From: Psychrobacter sp. Ps6
GTDB lineage: Bacteria; Pseudomonadota; Gammaproteobacteria; Pseudomonadales; Moraxellaceae
DNA: 64,000 nucleotides
Reading direction: 5' to 3'
NCBI RefSeq assembly: GCF_022129235.1
Contig: NZ_JADQAI010000001.1
Location: forward strand, 558,001-622,000
In this document: positions 1 through 10,820 of the stretch, one piece after another
Layout: every line of letters begins with the position of its first letter
How positions within the stretch are numbered: the stretch's first letter is position 1
Notes under the pieces: model-generated
The model's database searches: none
What the model was told of the DNA's origin: nothing
Seen by the model: the letters and a program-made list of their open reading frames with translations, nothing else
Program-made: the position numbers and the translations under genes

Positions 1-154
1 CTTCAGTGATGGTCATTTTTCCTGCACGGATAGCTTTCACTTCCCAGCCTTGTAGCGCCAATCCCGCTTCAAAGGTTTCTTCGATAAAATATTCATGACG
101 CGCTTTTTTATTGGCGCAAATCTGATTATCAGGTTTTTTTGATTTTTTTGACAT
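1..154 (-). CDS. smpB: SsrA-binding protein SmpB (partial, N-terminal part)
   Basis: Translating the minus strand from the ATG at 154 gives about 51 residues that match the start of SmpB: a lysine-rich beginning, then [12 protein letters not shown] and [13 protein letters not shown], the first strands of its OB-fold. SmpB binds tmRNA and delivers it to stalled ribosomes for trans-translation. A GGAG ribosome binding site precedes the ATG at 160-164. The remaining roughly 110 residues lie beyond the left edge. The gene is divergent from coaD, with about 250 bp between them. The family call is firm because the motifs are distinctive. Confidence 0.93.
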   Translation of the reverse strand, partial: MSKKSKKPDNQICANKKARHEYFIEETFEAGLALQGWEVKAIRAGKMTITE

Positions 155-355
155 AATTTCTCCATAAGGATTGCCTAAAAACACAGGCGCCTTATTTGAC
201 CAGTCCTACTAATTCCTCATCTTAACCCATTCAATGCTATTGAATTTTATTTGGATTATAAGTCAGATGAGTCGAACCGCCTATTGTATCAAAGCCTCTG
301 GTGAAAAGGTAAATCGGCTGTTAGGACAAATGTAGCAGATAAGTATTAAGTTTGA

Positions 356-925
<570 letters not shown>

Positions 926-993
926 AAGATGTTGCATCAAAGATATGCTGCTAGCACTTGCTAAAACAGTAAGGAGCAGCCATATATGACTGA

Positions 994-1269
<276 letters not shown>

Positions 1270-1327
1270 AGTACTTATAAGTGATTGATGACGTTTGGGT
1301 TTACAACGTGTTAGGGACAATGTAACG

Positions 1328-2635
1328 ATGATAGACTCCATTCAAGTAGTGAGCGACTTTGATCAGCAACACCTATGGCACCCGTATGCCAGCCTGCCAC
1401 CTACTTATCCTAATATCGTAATTGATCGTGCTGAAGGTGTTTATATCTTCACTGAAGACGGCACGCGCCTGATCGATGGCATGTCTTCATGGTGGGCGAG
1501 CGTTCATGGCTATAATCATCCAAAACTGAATGAAGCGCTTATTAAGCAATTGGGTAAAATGGCGCATGTCATGTTTGGTGGTTTGACTCATCAGCCAGCT
1601 ATAAATTTAGGCAAAAAATTGCTCGACATTGTGCCTACTGGTTTAGACGCTATTTTTTATGCAGATAGTGGCAGTATTGCGGTAGAAGTGGCACTGAAAA
1701 TGGCGCTGCAGTATCAAGTAGCTGCCAAGCGTCCAACCAAGCAACAGTTTGCCTCAACCCATTCAGGGTATTACGGAGACACGTGGCATGCTATGAGTGT
1801 CTGTGATCCTGTTAATGGTATGCACAGCCTATATGGCAAGCAATTACCGATGCAGCATTTCGTCCCTGCGCCGCCACTTGGCTTTGATCGCGCTTTGACA
1901 GTAGATGAGCGTGAATCGTTGGCTCAGTTTTTTGTAAAGTATGGCGAGCAGCTGGCGGGGTTTATCATTGAGCCGATTATTCAGGGCGCAGGCGGGATGC
2001 GTTTTTATAGTCCTGAATACCTACAATTGCTTCGTCAACTGTGCGATGAGCATGATGTACTATTGATTGCGGATGAAATCGCCACTGGGTTTGGTCGTAG
2101 TGGTAAGCTATTTGCGTGTGAGCACGCTGATATCTGTCCTGACATCATGACTATTGGCAAAGCGCTGACAGGCGGCTATATGACTTTTGCCGCAACGCTA
2201 TGTACTCGCAATATCGCCGATACCATTCATAATAGCGATTATCCAGCCCTCATGCATGGTCCAACCTTTATGGGCAACCCACTTGCTTGTGCCGTCGCCT
2301 ATGCGTCAATTGATTTGATACTGTCTTATGATATCGAAACACGTACCACCGATATGCAGCGTACGATGGAGCAAGTCCTTACGCCAGCTGCGCAGTTGGC
2401 AGGTGTTGCCGAGGTACGTTGTTTGGGTGCAGTGGCGGTGATTGAGTTAAATGACGCCGTTGATATGCCCACTTTTCAATCTTTATTGATTGATAACGGT
2501 ATCTGGGTCAGACCGTTTGGGAAGCTGGTGTATATTATGCCACCCTACGTGATTACTGATGATGAGCTGACGACCTTATGCCAAGCGCTACTAAAAGTGG
2601 TCCGTACGTATTTACAAAACCGAGATCAACCATGA
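1328..2635 (+). CDS. bioA: Adenosylmethionine-8-amino-7-oxononanoate aminotransferase
   Basis: This PLP enzyme uses S-adenosylmethionine as amino donor to make 7,8-diaminopelargonic acid in biotin synthesis. The family marks WHPYASLPP (17-25), SSWWASVHGYNHP (53-65), the PLP aspartate in LLIADEIATGFGRSGK (D249) and the Schiff-base lysine in MTIGKALTGG (K278) are all present. The frame is open from a TTG at 1295, but the ATG at 1328 has an AGGGAC site upstream and gives the usual length of 435 residues. The stop codon overlaps the bioD start by four bases (ATGA), which implies translational coupling. Confidence 0.96.
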   Translation: MIDSIQVVSDFDQQHLWHPYASLPPTYPNIVIDRAEGVYIFTEDGTRLIDGMSSWWASVHGYNHPKLNEALIKQLGKMAHVMFGGLTHQPAINLGKKLLDIVPTGLDAIFYADSGSIAVEVALKMALQYQVAAKRPTKQQFASTHSGYYGDTWHAMSVCDPVNGMHSLYGKQLPMQHFVPAPPLGFDRALTVDERESLAQFFVKYGEQLAGFIIEPIIQGAGGMRFYSPEYLQLLRQLCDEHDVLLIADEIATGFGRSGKLFACEHADICPDIMTIGKALTGGYMTFAATLCTRNIADTIHNSDYPALMHGPTFMGNPLACAVAYASIDLILSYDIETRTTDMQRTMEQVLTPAAQLAGVAEVRCLGAVAVIELNDAVDMPTFQSLLIDNGIWVRPFGKLVYIMPPYVITDDELTTLCQALLKVVRTYLQNRDQP

Positions 2636-3351
2636 GTGTATTATTTATCTCCGGCATCGATACCGATATCGGCAAAACCTATGCTACTGGCTTACTTGCC
2701 AAAGCACTTATGCAAAAAGGTGTGAACGTTATCACGCAAAAGTTGGTGCAAACAGGCGTTTCCATAAATCCAAATGATGGCACATTGAACATCGCGGACG
2801 ATATCGTGACCCACCGCCAACTGATGGGGATGCCATTACAGCCATACGATTTAGATTTTACCACTTGTCCTTATCGCTATGAGAAACCTGCGTCACCGCA
2901 TCTATCCGCAACACTGGCCAACCAACCTCTCAATATTGAAGCGATTACTGAAGCCACGAAAGCATTGCAAGCTGATTACGATGTGGTATTGCTCGAAGGA
3001 GCAGGCGGGTTGTTAGTTCCCATTACCACTGTATTATTGACCTTGGATTATATCGCTGAGCAAGGTTATCCTATTGTCTTGGTCACTTCTGGTCGGTTGG
3101 GCAGCATTAACCATACGTTACTCAGTTTGGAGGCGATAAAATCGCGCGGCTTAATGATACATAGTGTGATTTACAATCATATCCATGATGATGCTGAGCA
3201 AACGGATACTGAGATCGCCAACAGTACTATTGAGTTCCTGCAAGCATATTTGTCTCGTCACTACCCCAAAGCGCATTGGCTGGTTTTGTCCAAACAATCA
3301 AATGAACATTCAGGCAATATCGACATACCTTTGCCAACAGCGTTTATCTAA
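2632..3351 (+). CDS. bioD: Dethiobiotin synthetase
   Basis: BioD closes the ureido ring of dethiobiotin from diaminopelargonate, CO2 and ATP. The P-loop GIDTDIGKTYA (residues 7-17), the substrate-loop lysine region ITQKLVQTGV and the motif EGAGGLLVP (near 124-132) are visible. The 239-residue length fits the family. The frame extends upstream into bioA, but the ATG at 2632 that overlaps the bioA stop is the natural start. The usual GTDT is GIDT here, a mild change. bioA and bioD form a two-gene unit; bioF, bioC and bioB are not in the window. Confidence 0.94.
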   Translation: MSVLFISGIDTDIGKTYATGLLAKALMQKGVNVITQKLVQTGVSINPNDGTLNIADDIVTHRQLMGMPLQPYDLDFTTCPYRYEKPASPHLSATLANQPLNIEAITEATKALQADYDVVLLEGAGGLLVPITTVLLTLDYIAEQGYPIVLVTSGRLGSINHTLLSLEAIKSRGLMIHSVIYNHIHDDAEQTDTEIANSTIEFLQAYLSRHYPKAHWLVLSKQSNEHSGNIDIPLPTAFI

Positions 3352-3432
3352 GTTTTTAAGGTGTTTTTGCGGTAGTCACAATCATTCTAAAAATAAGCAG
3401 AAAAGACATTCCCATACAGGCGTTAGTTTTGT

Positions 3433-3438
3433 TATACT
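3433..3438 (+). promoter_or_regulatory. -10 element of rnpB promoter
   Basis: TATACT lies about 7 bases before the inferred 5' end of RNase P RNA. The matching -35 region (around 3409-3414) is weak. Confidence 0.6.
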
Positions 3439-3444
3439 AGCGCG

Positions 3445-3812
<368 letters not shown>

Positions 3813-3890
3813 TTTTTATCGTTTGTCGTAGTAATATTTGCAGTTAATTTGAGTGACATTCATTTTTTTGCAAAAAATGCCCATTAGGGG

Positions 3891-3919
3891 TTGACGTCAG
3901 TCAGCAGCTTGGGCATAAT
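3891..3919 (+). promoter_or_regulatory. Sigma-70 promoter of tRNA-Met
   Basis: TTGACG (3891-3896) and CATAAT (3914-3919) are separated by 17 bases, close to consensus. The tRNA begins 14 bases after the -10. Confidence 0.85.
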
Positions 3920-3933
3920 GTGCAGCCTAAAAC

Positions 3934-4010
3934 GGCGATGTAGCTCAGCTGGTTAGAGCGCACGATTCATAATCGTGAGGTCGAGAGTTCAAGTCTCTCC
4001 ATCGCCACCA
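3934..4010 (+). tRNA. tRNA-Met (CAU), elongator
   Basis: A 77-nt cloverleaf with encoded CCA. The acceptor stem GGCGATG pairs with CATCGCC. The D-loop contains AGCTCAGCTGGTTAGAGC, the anticodon stem CACGA/TCGTG encloses CAT at 3968-3970, and the T-arm is GAGAG-TTCAAGT-CTCTC. Initiator tRNA is ruled out by the paired first base and the lack of the GGG/CCC anticodon stem. A lysidine-modified tRNA-Ile2 also has a CAU anticodon and cannot be excluded by anticodon alone, but elongator Met is more likely. Confidence 0.9.
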
Positions 4011-4030
4011 TATATAGCAGTACTAAAAAA

Positions 4031-4060
4031 AGCCAATCTCTCTGGGATTGGCTTTTTTTT
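4031..4060 (+). terminator. Terminator after tRNA-Met
   Basis: AGCCAATC and GATTGGCT form an 8-bp stem around a short loop, flanked by A and T runs (TTTTTTTT at 4053-4060). Confidence 0.88.
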
Positions 4061-4416
4061 GCCTAAAATAATCTGTCATTTACAAGGTTTGTAGGTGCTA
4101 TTGCTTAGTCAAATATTCCCTGTTAGATGTCCGTCAGTCTCGCTTACTTGATAAATACTTTCTCTGCTACTAAAATCGCCTTACTTTGCAGTAGAAAACT
4201 GCTAGAATACTCTTTGGTATGTGCGTACAAGAGCACAGCAGAGCTACCGTACTAAGTACTGAGCTTTAGGCGACGTTATCCATTCTAAGGATTACGATCG
4301 ATACAATAGCTGATCTGTAGCATACGCTTTGACAAAGCATACCTATCTTATCAAGTGTACTTGACCATATTTATCTCTTATCTTTATTCTATCACCTTTA
4401 ATTTAGTAGGCGCTTT
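4061..4416. other. Intergenic region before lepA
   Basis: About 356 bp without a credible gene. It must hold the lepA operon promoter, but no near-consensus -35/-10 pair stood out. Confidence 0.6.
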
Positions 4417-6216
4417 GTGACTGCATTAGCCAATATTCGTAACTTTTCAATCATTGCCCACATTGATCATGGTAAGTCGACCCTTGCCGATCGTTTTATT
4501 CAGATGTGCGGTGCCTTGCAAGATCGCGAGATGCAGGCGCAGGTGCTCGACTCGATGGACATTGAGCGTGAGCGCGGTATCACTATCAAAGCACAATCGG
4601 TAACGCTGTTTTATGATCACCCAAATGGTGAGCGTTATCAGCTGAACTTTATTGATACACCGGGTCACGTTGATTTCTCGTATGAAGTATCGCGCTCGTT
4701 AGCCGCTTGTGAAGGCGCGCTATTGGTCGTTGATGCTGCTCAAGGCGTGGAAGCTCAGTCGGTTGCCAATTGCTATACGGCAGTGGACCAAGGTTTAGAA
4801 GTGATGGCAGTCCTTAATAAAATTGATTTGCCACAAGTCGAGCCTGAGCGCGTTATTCAAGAAATTGAGGATATTATCGGTATTGATGCAGTAGATGCGC
4901 CGCGTGTATCAGCGAAATCTGGTCTAGGTGTCGACAAGTTGTTGGAAGCCTTAGTCGAGTTTATTCCTGCACCGACTGGCGACCGTGAAGCACCCCTACA
5001 AGCGTTGATTATTGACTCGTGGTTTGATAGCTATTTGGGTGTGGTCTCGCTCGTTCGTGTACGCCAAGGAACCGTGAAAAAAGGCGATAAGATTTATATC
5101 AAATCAACTGGCGATGCTCATCCAGTAAGCTCTATCGGTGTATTTACGCCAAAACCTGTCGATACTGGTATCTTAGAAGCAGGTGAAGTAGGCTTTATTA
5201 TCGCGGGTATTAAAGACATTGCTGGTGCGCCAGTTGGTGATACGATTACCCATGCAAAGACTCCTGACGTCGATCGTATCCCAGGTTTCAAACAAATCAC
5301 GCCACAAGTATATGCAGGCATGTTCCCAGTAGACTCTAGTGACTTTGAAAAATTCCGTGAAGCGTTGCAGAAGCTACAAATCAATGATGCCTCGTTATTC
5401 TTTGAGCCTGATACCTCAGACGCGTTAGGCTTTGGCTTTCGTTGTGGTTTCTTAGGCATGCTACACATGGAAATTATCCAAGAGCGCCTAGAGCGTGAGT
5501 ATGACTTGGATTTGATTACCACCGCCCCGTCAGTGATCTATGAAATTGAAAAGAAAGGCGGCGACATCATCTATGTTGATAACCCATCAAGACTGCCTGA
5601 GCCCAATAACATCGAAGAGTTCCGTGAGCCAATTGCGCGCTGTCAGATTTTGGTACCGCAAGACTACTTGGGTAACGTCATGACACTATGTATTGAGCGT
5701 CGCGGCGTGCAGGTTGATATGCGCTTTATGGGTAAGCAGGTTCAGGTTATCTTTGATATTCCGATGGGTGAAGTGGTCATGGATTTCTTTGACCGTCTAA
5801 AGTCAGTCTCGCGTGGTTTTGCATCACTGGACTATAGTTTTGATCGTTATCAAGTTGATAAATTGGTTAAAGTAGACGTATTAATCAACGGTGATAAAGT
5901 TGACGCCTTGGCGATGATTGTACACCAAGATCAAGCACGTTTCCGCGGTAATCAGATAGTGACCAAGATGAAAGAATTGATTCCACGTCAGATGTTTGAT
6001 GTGGCGATTCAAGCAGCAATTGGTAGTCAGATTATTGGTCGTAGTACGGTAAAAGCCATGCGTAAAGACGTATTGGCCAAATGTTATGGCGGTGATGTGT
6101 CGCGTAAGAAAAAGCTATTATCTAAGCAAAAAGCGGGCAAAAAACGTATGAAGCAAGTAGGTAACGTGGAGATTCCACAAGAAGCCTTCTTAGCTGTCTT
6201 GCAAGTTGATAGTTAA
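4417..6216 (+). CDS. lepA: Elongation factor 4 (LepA)
   Basis: A ribosome-associated translational GTPase that back-translocates or remodels ribosomes during elongation and initiation. The 599 residues match the family length. The G1 motif AHIDHGKST (residues 14-22), G2 region [11 protein letters not shown]3 DTPGH and G4 NKIDLP are intact, and the C-terminal LepA-specific domain with [16 protein letters not shown] is complete. Translation starts at GTG, with only a partial AGTAGG site upstream. It heads the lepA-lepB-DUF4845-rnc-era-recO gene order, well known in gammaproteobacteria. Confidence 0.97.
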   Translation: MTALANIRNFSIIAHIDHGKSTLADRFIQMCGALQDREMQAQVLDSMDIERERGITIKAQSVTLFYDHPNGERYQLNFIDTPGHVDFSYEVSRSLAACEGALLVVDAAQGVEAQSVANCYTAVDQGLEVMAVLNKIDLPQVEPERVIQEIEDIIGIDAVDAPRVSAKSGLGVDKLLEALVEFIPAPTGDREAPLQALIIDSWFDSYLGVVSLVRVRQGTVKKGDKIYIKSTGDAHPVSSIGVFTPKPVDTGILEAGEVGFIIAGIKDIAGAPVGDTITHAKTPDVDRIPGFKQITPQVYAGMFPVDSSDFEKFREALQKLQINDASLFFEPDTSDALGFGFRCGFLGMLHMEIIQERLEREYDLDLITTAPSVIYEIEKKGGDIIYVDNPSRLPEPNNIEEFREPIARCQILVPQDYLGNVMTLCIERRGVQVDMRFMGKQVQVIFDIPMGEVVMDFFDRLKSVSRGFASLDYSFDRYQVDKLVKVDVLINGDKVDALAMIVHQDQARFRGNQIVTKMKELIPRQMFDVAIQAAIGSQIIGRSTVKAMRKDVLAKCYGGDVSRKKKLLSKQKAGKKRMKQVGNVEIPQEAFLAVLQVDS

Positions 6217-6321
6217 TAGACAGTTCTATCTCAGATAGTTTTTGTACATAGCAGCAGTTGAATATCGTTAATTTTATCGTCAAAGCAGCTAGACAAGCAG
6301 CATGTTAATAGGCAATTTGGT

Positions 6322-7224
6322 ATGGATTTTGATTTCAATTTAATTTTAGTGCCGTTGACTATAGGCTTAGGAATTGTCTGGCTGTTAGATAAGCTTGCAT
6401 TTAAACAGCGTAAAACTCGCGGACGAGGCAAAGAGAGCCTACTGGTACGCTGGGCTTATGACTTTTTTCCTGTGTTGGCAGTAGTATTAATAGTACGCTC
6501 ATTTTTAATTGAGCCTTTTAATATTCCATCATCCTCTATGGTGCCAACGTTGTATACGGGTGATTTCATTGCGGTCAATAAGTATGCGTATGGCGTCCGT
6601 CTACCGCTAACGTATAATAAAGTACTGGATACAGGTGAACCTGAGCACGGCGATGTAGTGGTATTCCGTTATCCTGAAAATCCAAGCATCTACTACATCA
6701 AGCGCTTGATTGGGTTGCCTGGCGATACCGTCAGCTATAATCAAGGTACAATCTCTATTAATGATGTACCAGTGGAGACGACGCCTATCGATTTTTCGGC
6801 AAGTGCAGAATTGACATCACAACTTTATTTGCCAGGACAAGTTGGTCCAGGTCAGGTGCTCACAGAAGAGAGTGCTGCTGCAATGGGTCAGGAGGAAGAG
6901 GACGCAGCACAGTATTTCCAAGAGACACAAGGTGAAAACACACACCTTGTTCGCTATTTAGATGGCATGAATAGCTCACAGTATGCTCCCTTCCTGCAGC
7001 AACAATCACCAGAAGTTGTGAGCTCAGAAGGCACAGAGTGGCGTATTAAAGTGCCAGAGGGTCAGTATTTTGTCATGGGTGATAACCGTGATCGCAGTGC
7101 AGATGGTCGCTTTTGGGGTTTTGTTCCTGATGAAAACTTAGCGGGTAAAGCTGTCTATATATGGATGCATAAGCCACCTGGACTAAATCTACCAACCTTT
7201 GAACGCAATGGTACTATTGATTAG
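6322..7224 (+). CDS. lepB: Signal peptidase I
   Basis: The inner-membrane serine peptidase that removes signal peptides from secreted proteins. Two N-terminal hydrophobic segments (about 5-22 and 48-62) anchor it. The catalytic serine lies in NIPSSSMVPTL (S72, just before Met73) and the lysine in YYIKRLIGLPGD (K127). The signature GDNRDRSADGRFWGFV is near the C-terminus. The 300-residue length is slightly short of the E. coli enzyme. A roughly 50-residue acidic, Gln-rich stretch separates the lysine from the GDNRD box. It follows lepA by 105 bp. Confidence 0.96.
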   Translation: MDFDFNLILVPLTIGLGIVWLLDKLAFKQRKTRGRGKESLLVRWAYDFFPVLAVVLIVRSFLIEPFNIPSSSMVPTLYTGDFIAVNKYAYGVRLPLTYNKVLDTGEPEHGDVVVFRYPENPSIYYIKRLIGLPGDTVSYNQGTISINDVPVETTPIDFSASAELTSQLYLPGQVGPGQVLTEESAAAMGQEEEDAAQYFQETQGENTHLVRYLDGMNSSQYAPFLQQQSPEVVSSEGTEWRIKVPEGQYFVMGDNRDRSADGRFWGFVPDENLAGKAVYIWMHKPPGLNLPTFERNGTID

Positions 7225-7367
7225 TATTGTGAGTACTCTATTGGTTGATTTATCGATAATAGTTTTATGCTAATATCGTTACGATTCAATAAATAGCGTT
7301 CTACTATCTGATTTATAGGTACAGAACGTTATCAAAAATAGTCATCAATCAATCGAGGATTTCCATC

Positions 7368-7760
7368 ATGCAGCAGTTATCTGGTCTTACCACGCAGCGC
7401 GGTGCTAGTGTGACAAACATCGTTCTCATTATTATGATGTTGGGTATCGCGGTTAAACTGCTAGTGGCTATTGTCCCTGCTCAAATTGGTGACTATCAAC
7501 TGACTAAGCTCTTGAGTGCAGAGCTTAAAGTAGCCAATAACAACAACGAGACAGCCAAGCAGTTCGTTGAGCGTGTTAACAAACAGCTATCTATCAATGC
7601 TGACTATGACACCAATGCAGAAGATGTATTCACTTTTACCAATAAAAAAACGGGCCAATTGGCCATTCATAAAGAATATGCAGTAACCAATACGTTCTTT
7701 AGCAATGTCGATATCGTGAATCGTTTCGAAGGAGACATCGATATGGCTACAGCAGAATAA
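7368..7760 (+). CDS. DUF4845 membrane protein
   Basis: A 130-residue protein with one N-terminal transmembrane helix (about 17-38) after the QRGAS start, and a small periplasmic domain. Its position between lepB and rnc is the hallmark of the DUF4845 family in gamma- and betaproteobacteria. Function is unknown; a role linked to secretion through lepB has only been guessed from gene order. An ATCGAGGATT-type ribosome binding site precedes the ATG. Confidence 0.85.
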   Translation: MQQLSGLTTQRGASVTNIVLIIMMLGIAVKLLVAIVPAQIGDYQLTKLLSAELKVANNNNETAKQFVERVNKQLSINADYDTNAEDVFTFTNKKTGQLAIHKEYAVTNTFFSNVDIVNRFEGDIDMATAE

Positions 7761-7863
7761 ATAATCATAATATGGGACAGCGCTTTAGTCTCCTCAACAA
7801 AATCAAATATATACTTTTATTAAACTAAATCTGTAAAACAGAAGGGATAACCACAAGCCACGC

Positions 7864-8661
7864 ATGAAACCAACTTCGCAACATTCCCAAGCGGTTCTTA
7901 CTCCTAAAAAAAATAGCACGTCTGTCGACACGCTTGTTGTTAGCTCAGAATTTACTCAGCGCTTAGCAGTCTTAACGCGCAAGTTAGGCTATGTGTTTAA
8001 TGATTTGAGCCTGCCAAAGCTTGCATTGACGCACCGCTCATTTGACAGCAAAAAAAATTATGAGCGTCTAGAGTTTTTAGGTGATGCGCTTTTGGGTATG
8101 ATTGTGGGTGAGGCTTTATACCATCGTTATCCTAATCAAAACGAAGGGCGTCTAACCCGTATGCGTGCAACTTTGGTGCGCCAAGAGTCACTGGTTATTA
8201 TTGCGCAAAATCTGGAGCTGTCTAATCATCTTATATTAGGCGTGGGTGAGCGTAAGGGTGGCGGCCGTAATCGTGCTTCTATATTGGCGGATGCGGTAGA
8301 GTCTTTGATTGGTGCCATCTATTTGGACAGTCAAGACATGGATATTACTCGTCATTGCGTACTTTCTTGGTATGGAGACTTGATTGACAACGTTAATGAT
8401 CAAAAAGCACTAAAAGATGCGAAGAGCCGTTTGCAAGAGTGGTTACAGTCTAAGCAATTTGATTTGCCAAACTACGAGCTTATGGAAACACGTGGCAACG
8501 CTCCCCATCAAATCTTCGTGGTACGTTGTCACGTGAATATTCAAAACTGCCCTGATATTACTGAATCTGGTGAAAGCCGCCGTATCGCTGAGCAAAAAGC
8601 AGCAGAACTTATGATCAATCAGCTGCACAAACTTCCAGGATCCGCTAAAAAACGCTCTTAG
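7864..8661 (+). CDS. rnc: Ribonuclease III
   Basis: This double-strand-specific endonuclease processes rRNA precursors and structured mRNAs. The catalytic signature ERLEFLGDALLGM lies near residues 66-78, preceded by LTHRS, and the second metal-binding segment is DAVESLIGAIYLD. The C-terminal part (about 185-260) is a double-stranded RNA binding domain, from KDAKSRLQEWLQ through GESRRIAEQKAAELM. The 265 residues include an N-terminal extension of about 30 residues compared with E. coli. The ATG at 7864 is the first in frame. It is followed by era after a 197-bp gap, wider than usual. Confidence 0.96.
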   Translation: MKPTSQHSQAVLTPKKNSTSVDTLVVSSEFTQRLAVLTRKLGYVFNDLSLPKLALTHRSFDSKKNYERLEFLGDALLGMIVGEALYHRYPNQNEGRLTRMRATLVRQESLVIIAQNLELSNHLILGVGERKGGGRNRASILADAVESLIGAIYLDSQDMDITRHCVLSWYGDLIDNVNDQKALKDAKSRLQEWLQSKQFDLPNYELMETRGNAPHQIFVVRCHVNIQNCPDITESGESRRIAEQKAAELMINQLHKLPGSAKKRS

Positions 8662-8858
8662 CGAATATTTGCAGGCGATTACAGGCATATTTTTGAGTCA
8701 ACAATGTCGCTTTTAAGTGATGAGACCTTGAGCGTGGTAGGCTTAATTTACCTTACATACTACTTATTTTAAATATTACCAGCCGATATCCAATAGTAAC
8801 TGCACCGACAAACTATTAAGTCATATCTAGCTGGATATAAACCCTATAGGATTAACTT

Positions 8859-9941
8859 ATGAGCAATCACACTGATGTGCCATCGAATAATGAAGATAGT
8901 ACTCAAAATATGATTGAAAATACAGATGTCGATACGAATGCTGATAGCGTAGGAGAAATCACAATCGACAACGATATGGCGATTGAAGAGTTTTTTGCGC
9001 CAAATACGAATGCTCGTATGGCTGACGACTTCAGAGCTGGTTATGTTGCTATTGTTGGACGTCCAAATGTAGGTAAATCAACGTTGATGAACCACTTATT
9101 GGGTCAAAAGCTGTCTATTACTTCGCGTAAGCCGCAAACGACACGCCACCGTATTCATGGTATTTTGTCTAATCATGAGATGCAGGCAGTGTTTGTGGAT
9201 ACGCCAGGTATTCATCGCAATGAAGTACGCGCTATTAATGAGCGTATGAACAAAGCGGCAGTATCTGCTCTAGTAGATGTTGACCTAGTATTGTTCGTTG
9301 TTGACTCAGACCAATGGCGTGATGATGATCTATTGACGTTGCAAAAGCTTGGTGATACCAATTTGACTGTTGTATTGGTCATTAATAAGTCAGATACCTT
9401 AAAAGATAAAGGCAGTGTATTGCCACTTATTGAAACCTTTAATGAAAGTTTTGACTTTGCTGATATCGTTCCAGTATCGGCGCTCAAAAACCAAAACTTA
9501 GATCGTTTGCAAGAAGTGATTGCCTCACATTTACCTGTTGCTGCACCTATTTATGATACAGAGCAAATCACTGACCGTTCAGAGCGATTTTTAGCCAGTG
9601 AAATCATTCGTGAAAAAATCATGCGTAGTGCTGGTGATGAAGTGCCATACGACTTGACCGTACAGATTGATGCATTTAAAGATGAGCCTGCGCATACAGA
9701 TCCAAAAACGGGGCGTCCACGTAAAGCATGCACCTTTATTGATGCAACTATCTATGTTGAGCGCAGTGGCCAAAAAGCCATTGTCATTGGTGATAAGGGT
9801 CAACGCATCAAGCAAGTCGGTATGGATGCTCGTAAAGATATGGAGCAGCTGTTTGACAAAAAAATCATGCTAACGCTATGGGTCAAAGTTAAACGTGGCT
9901 GGTCTGATGACGAACGTGCATTAACCAGTTTGGGATATTGA
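8859..9941 (+). CDS. era: GTPase Era
   Basis: Era binds the 3' end of 16S rRNA and helps assemble the 30S subunit. G1 GRPNVGKST (67-75), G3 DTPGIH, G4 NKSD and a C-terminal KH domain (VIGDKGQRIKQVG) are visible. The 360-residue product is about 60 longer than E. coli Era, because of a low-complexity acidic N-terminus rich in Asn, Asp and Glu. An internal Met at residue 54 would give the normal length but has no ribosome binding site, whereas the first ATG follows TAGGATTAAC. I favour the long form. Confidence 0.95.
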   Translation: MSNHTDVPSNNEDSTQNMIENTDVDTNADSVGEITIDNDMAIEEFFAPNTNARMADDFRAGYVAIVGRPNVGKSTLMNHLLGQKLSITSRKPQTTRHRIHGILSNHEMQAVFVDTPGIHRNEVRAINERMNKAAVSALVDVDLVLFVVDSDQWRDDDLLTLQKLGDTNLTVVLVINKSDTLKDKGSVLPLIETFNESFDFADIVPVSALKNQNLDRLQEVIASHLPVAAPIYDTEQITDRSERFLASEIIREKIMRSAGDEVPYDLTVQIDAFKDEPAHTDPKTGRPRKACTFIDATIYVERSGQKAIVIGDKGQRIKQVGMDARKDMEQLFDKKIMLTLWVKVKRGWSDDERALTSLGY

Positions 9942-10003
9942 TAGCAATCAAGGATAGTGCGGTAATATTGCTATCCATATGCTAAATGCTGAGGTAATAA
10001 ACG

Positions 10004-10780
10004 ATGCGTAACGAAGCGTTAATTGGCTATTTATTACATCAGCGTCCTTATCAAGAAAAGCGTGCGTTGTATTATCTTTTTTCTCAGCAGCATGGTGTGA
10101 TACATGGTGTTGGGAAAAAAGGTGCACCGTTATTTATGCCTTTACAGCTATTTGCCACTGGCAAACGCGATCTAAAAACATTCACTCAAATCCAGATTAC
10201 TTCGCAAACCACTCTCCAAACAAGTAACGAGCAAAAAGAGAGTGCCCCTGCCGCATTGTCTACTGTGCCTTACAGTAATATCAATGGACAACACCAATAT
10301 GCGGCGTTGTACCTTAATGAGATATTGTGGCGATTGTTACCGACCGAAGATCCAATGCCAGTATTGTGGCAACATTATCAGGACAGTCTACAGCAGCTGA
10401 AGCAACCTTTAGATAACACTGAGCTTCGTTTATGTTTACGCCAATTTGAGCAGCACCTATTCAATGAGTTAGGGTTTACCTTAACGCTAACGCATGACAA
10501 CATCGAAGATACGATCGAACCTGATTGTGTGTATCGCTTTTTACCTGATGTAGGGCTAATACCAATCATGCAGAATGCTACAGAGTCTGAGCATTTGAAT
10601 AGTACTACCGGACAAACTATACTTAAGGGTGTCGATATTATTGAGATGGCCTACCTAGGTATTACTAAAGCAACGCTAAATAATTGTTCAAAGCTGCATC
10701 GTCATCTGATAGATCATTTACTTGATTATCAACCATTACAAAGTCGGCTGCTATGGCAACAGCAGCAGCGTTATCAATAA
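10004..10780 (+). CDS. recO: DNA repair protein RecO
   Basis: RecO mediates RecA loading on SSB-coated DNA in the RecF pathway. The N-terminal OB-fold starts with EALIGYLLHQRPYQEKRALYYLFSQQHG, and the central helical region (near residues 90-155) contains YAALYLNEILWRLLP. It follows era by 62 bp with a GAGGTAATAA ribosome binding site. The 258-residue length fits. A polar insert near residues 65-85 (threonine, glutamine and serine rich) is not typical. The pdxJ gene that often follows recO is absent; a minus-strand pseudopilin gene comes next. Confidence 0.9.
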   Translation: MRNEALIGYLLHQRPYQEKRALYYLFSQQHGVIHGVGKKGAPLFMPLQLFATGKRDLKTFTQIQITSQTTLQTSNEQKESAPAALSTVPYSNINGQHQYAALYLNEILWRLLPTEDPMPVLWQHYQDSLQQLKQPLDNTELRLCLRQFEQHLFNELGFTLTLTHDNIEDTIEPDCVYRFLPDVGLIPIMQNATESEHLNSTTGQTILKGVDIIEMAYLGITKATLNNCSKLHRHLIDHLLDYQPLQSRLLWQQQQRYQ

Positions 10781-10820
10781 AAAGATTATCATTATCAAAT
10801 CTATTTACTGCTTAGCACAG

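Noticed and set aside
3968..3970. CAU tRNA read as tRNA-Ile2 or initiator tRNA
   Set aside because: Initiator features (unpaired 1-72, GGG/CCC anticodon stem) are absent; Ile2 is possible but elongator Met fits the body better.
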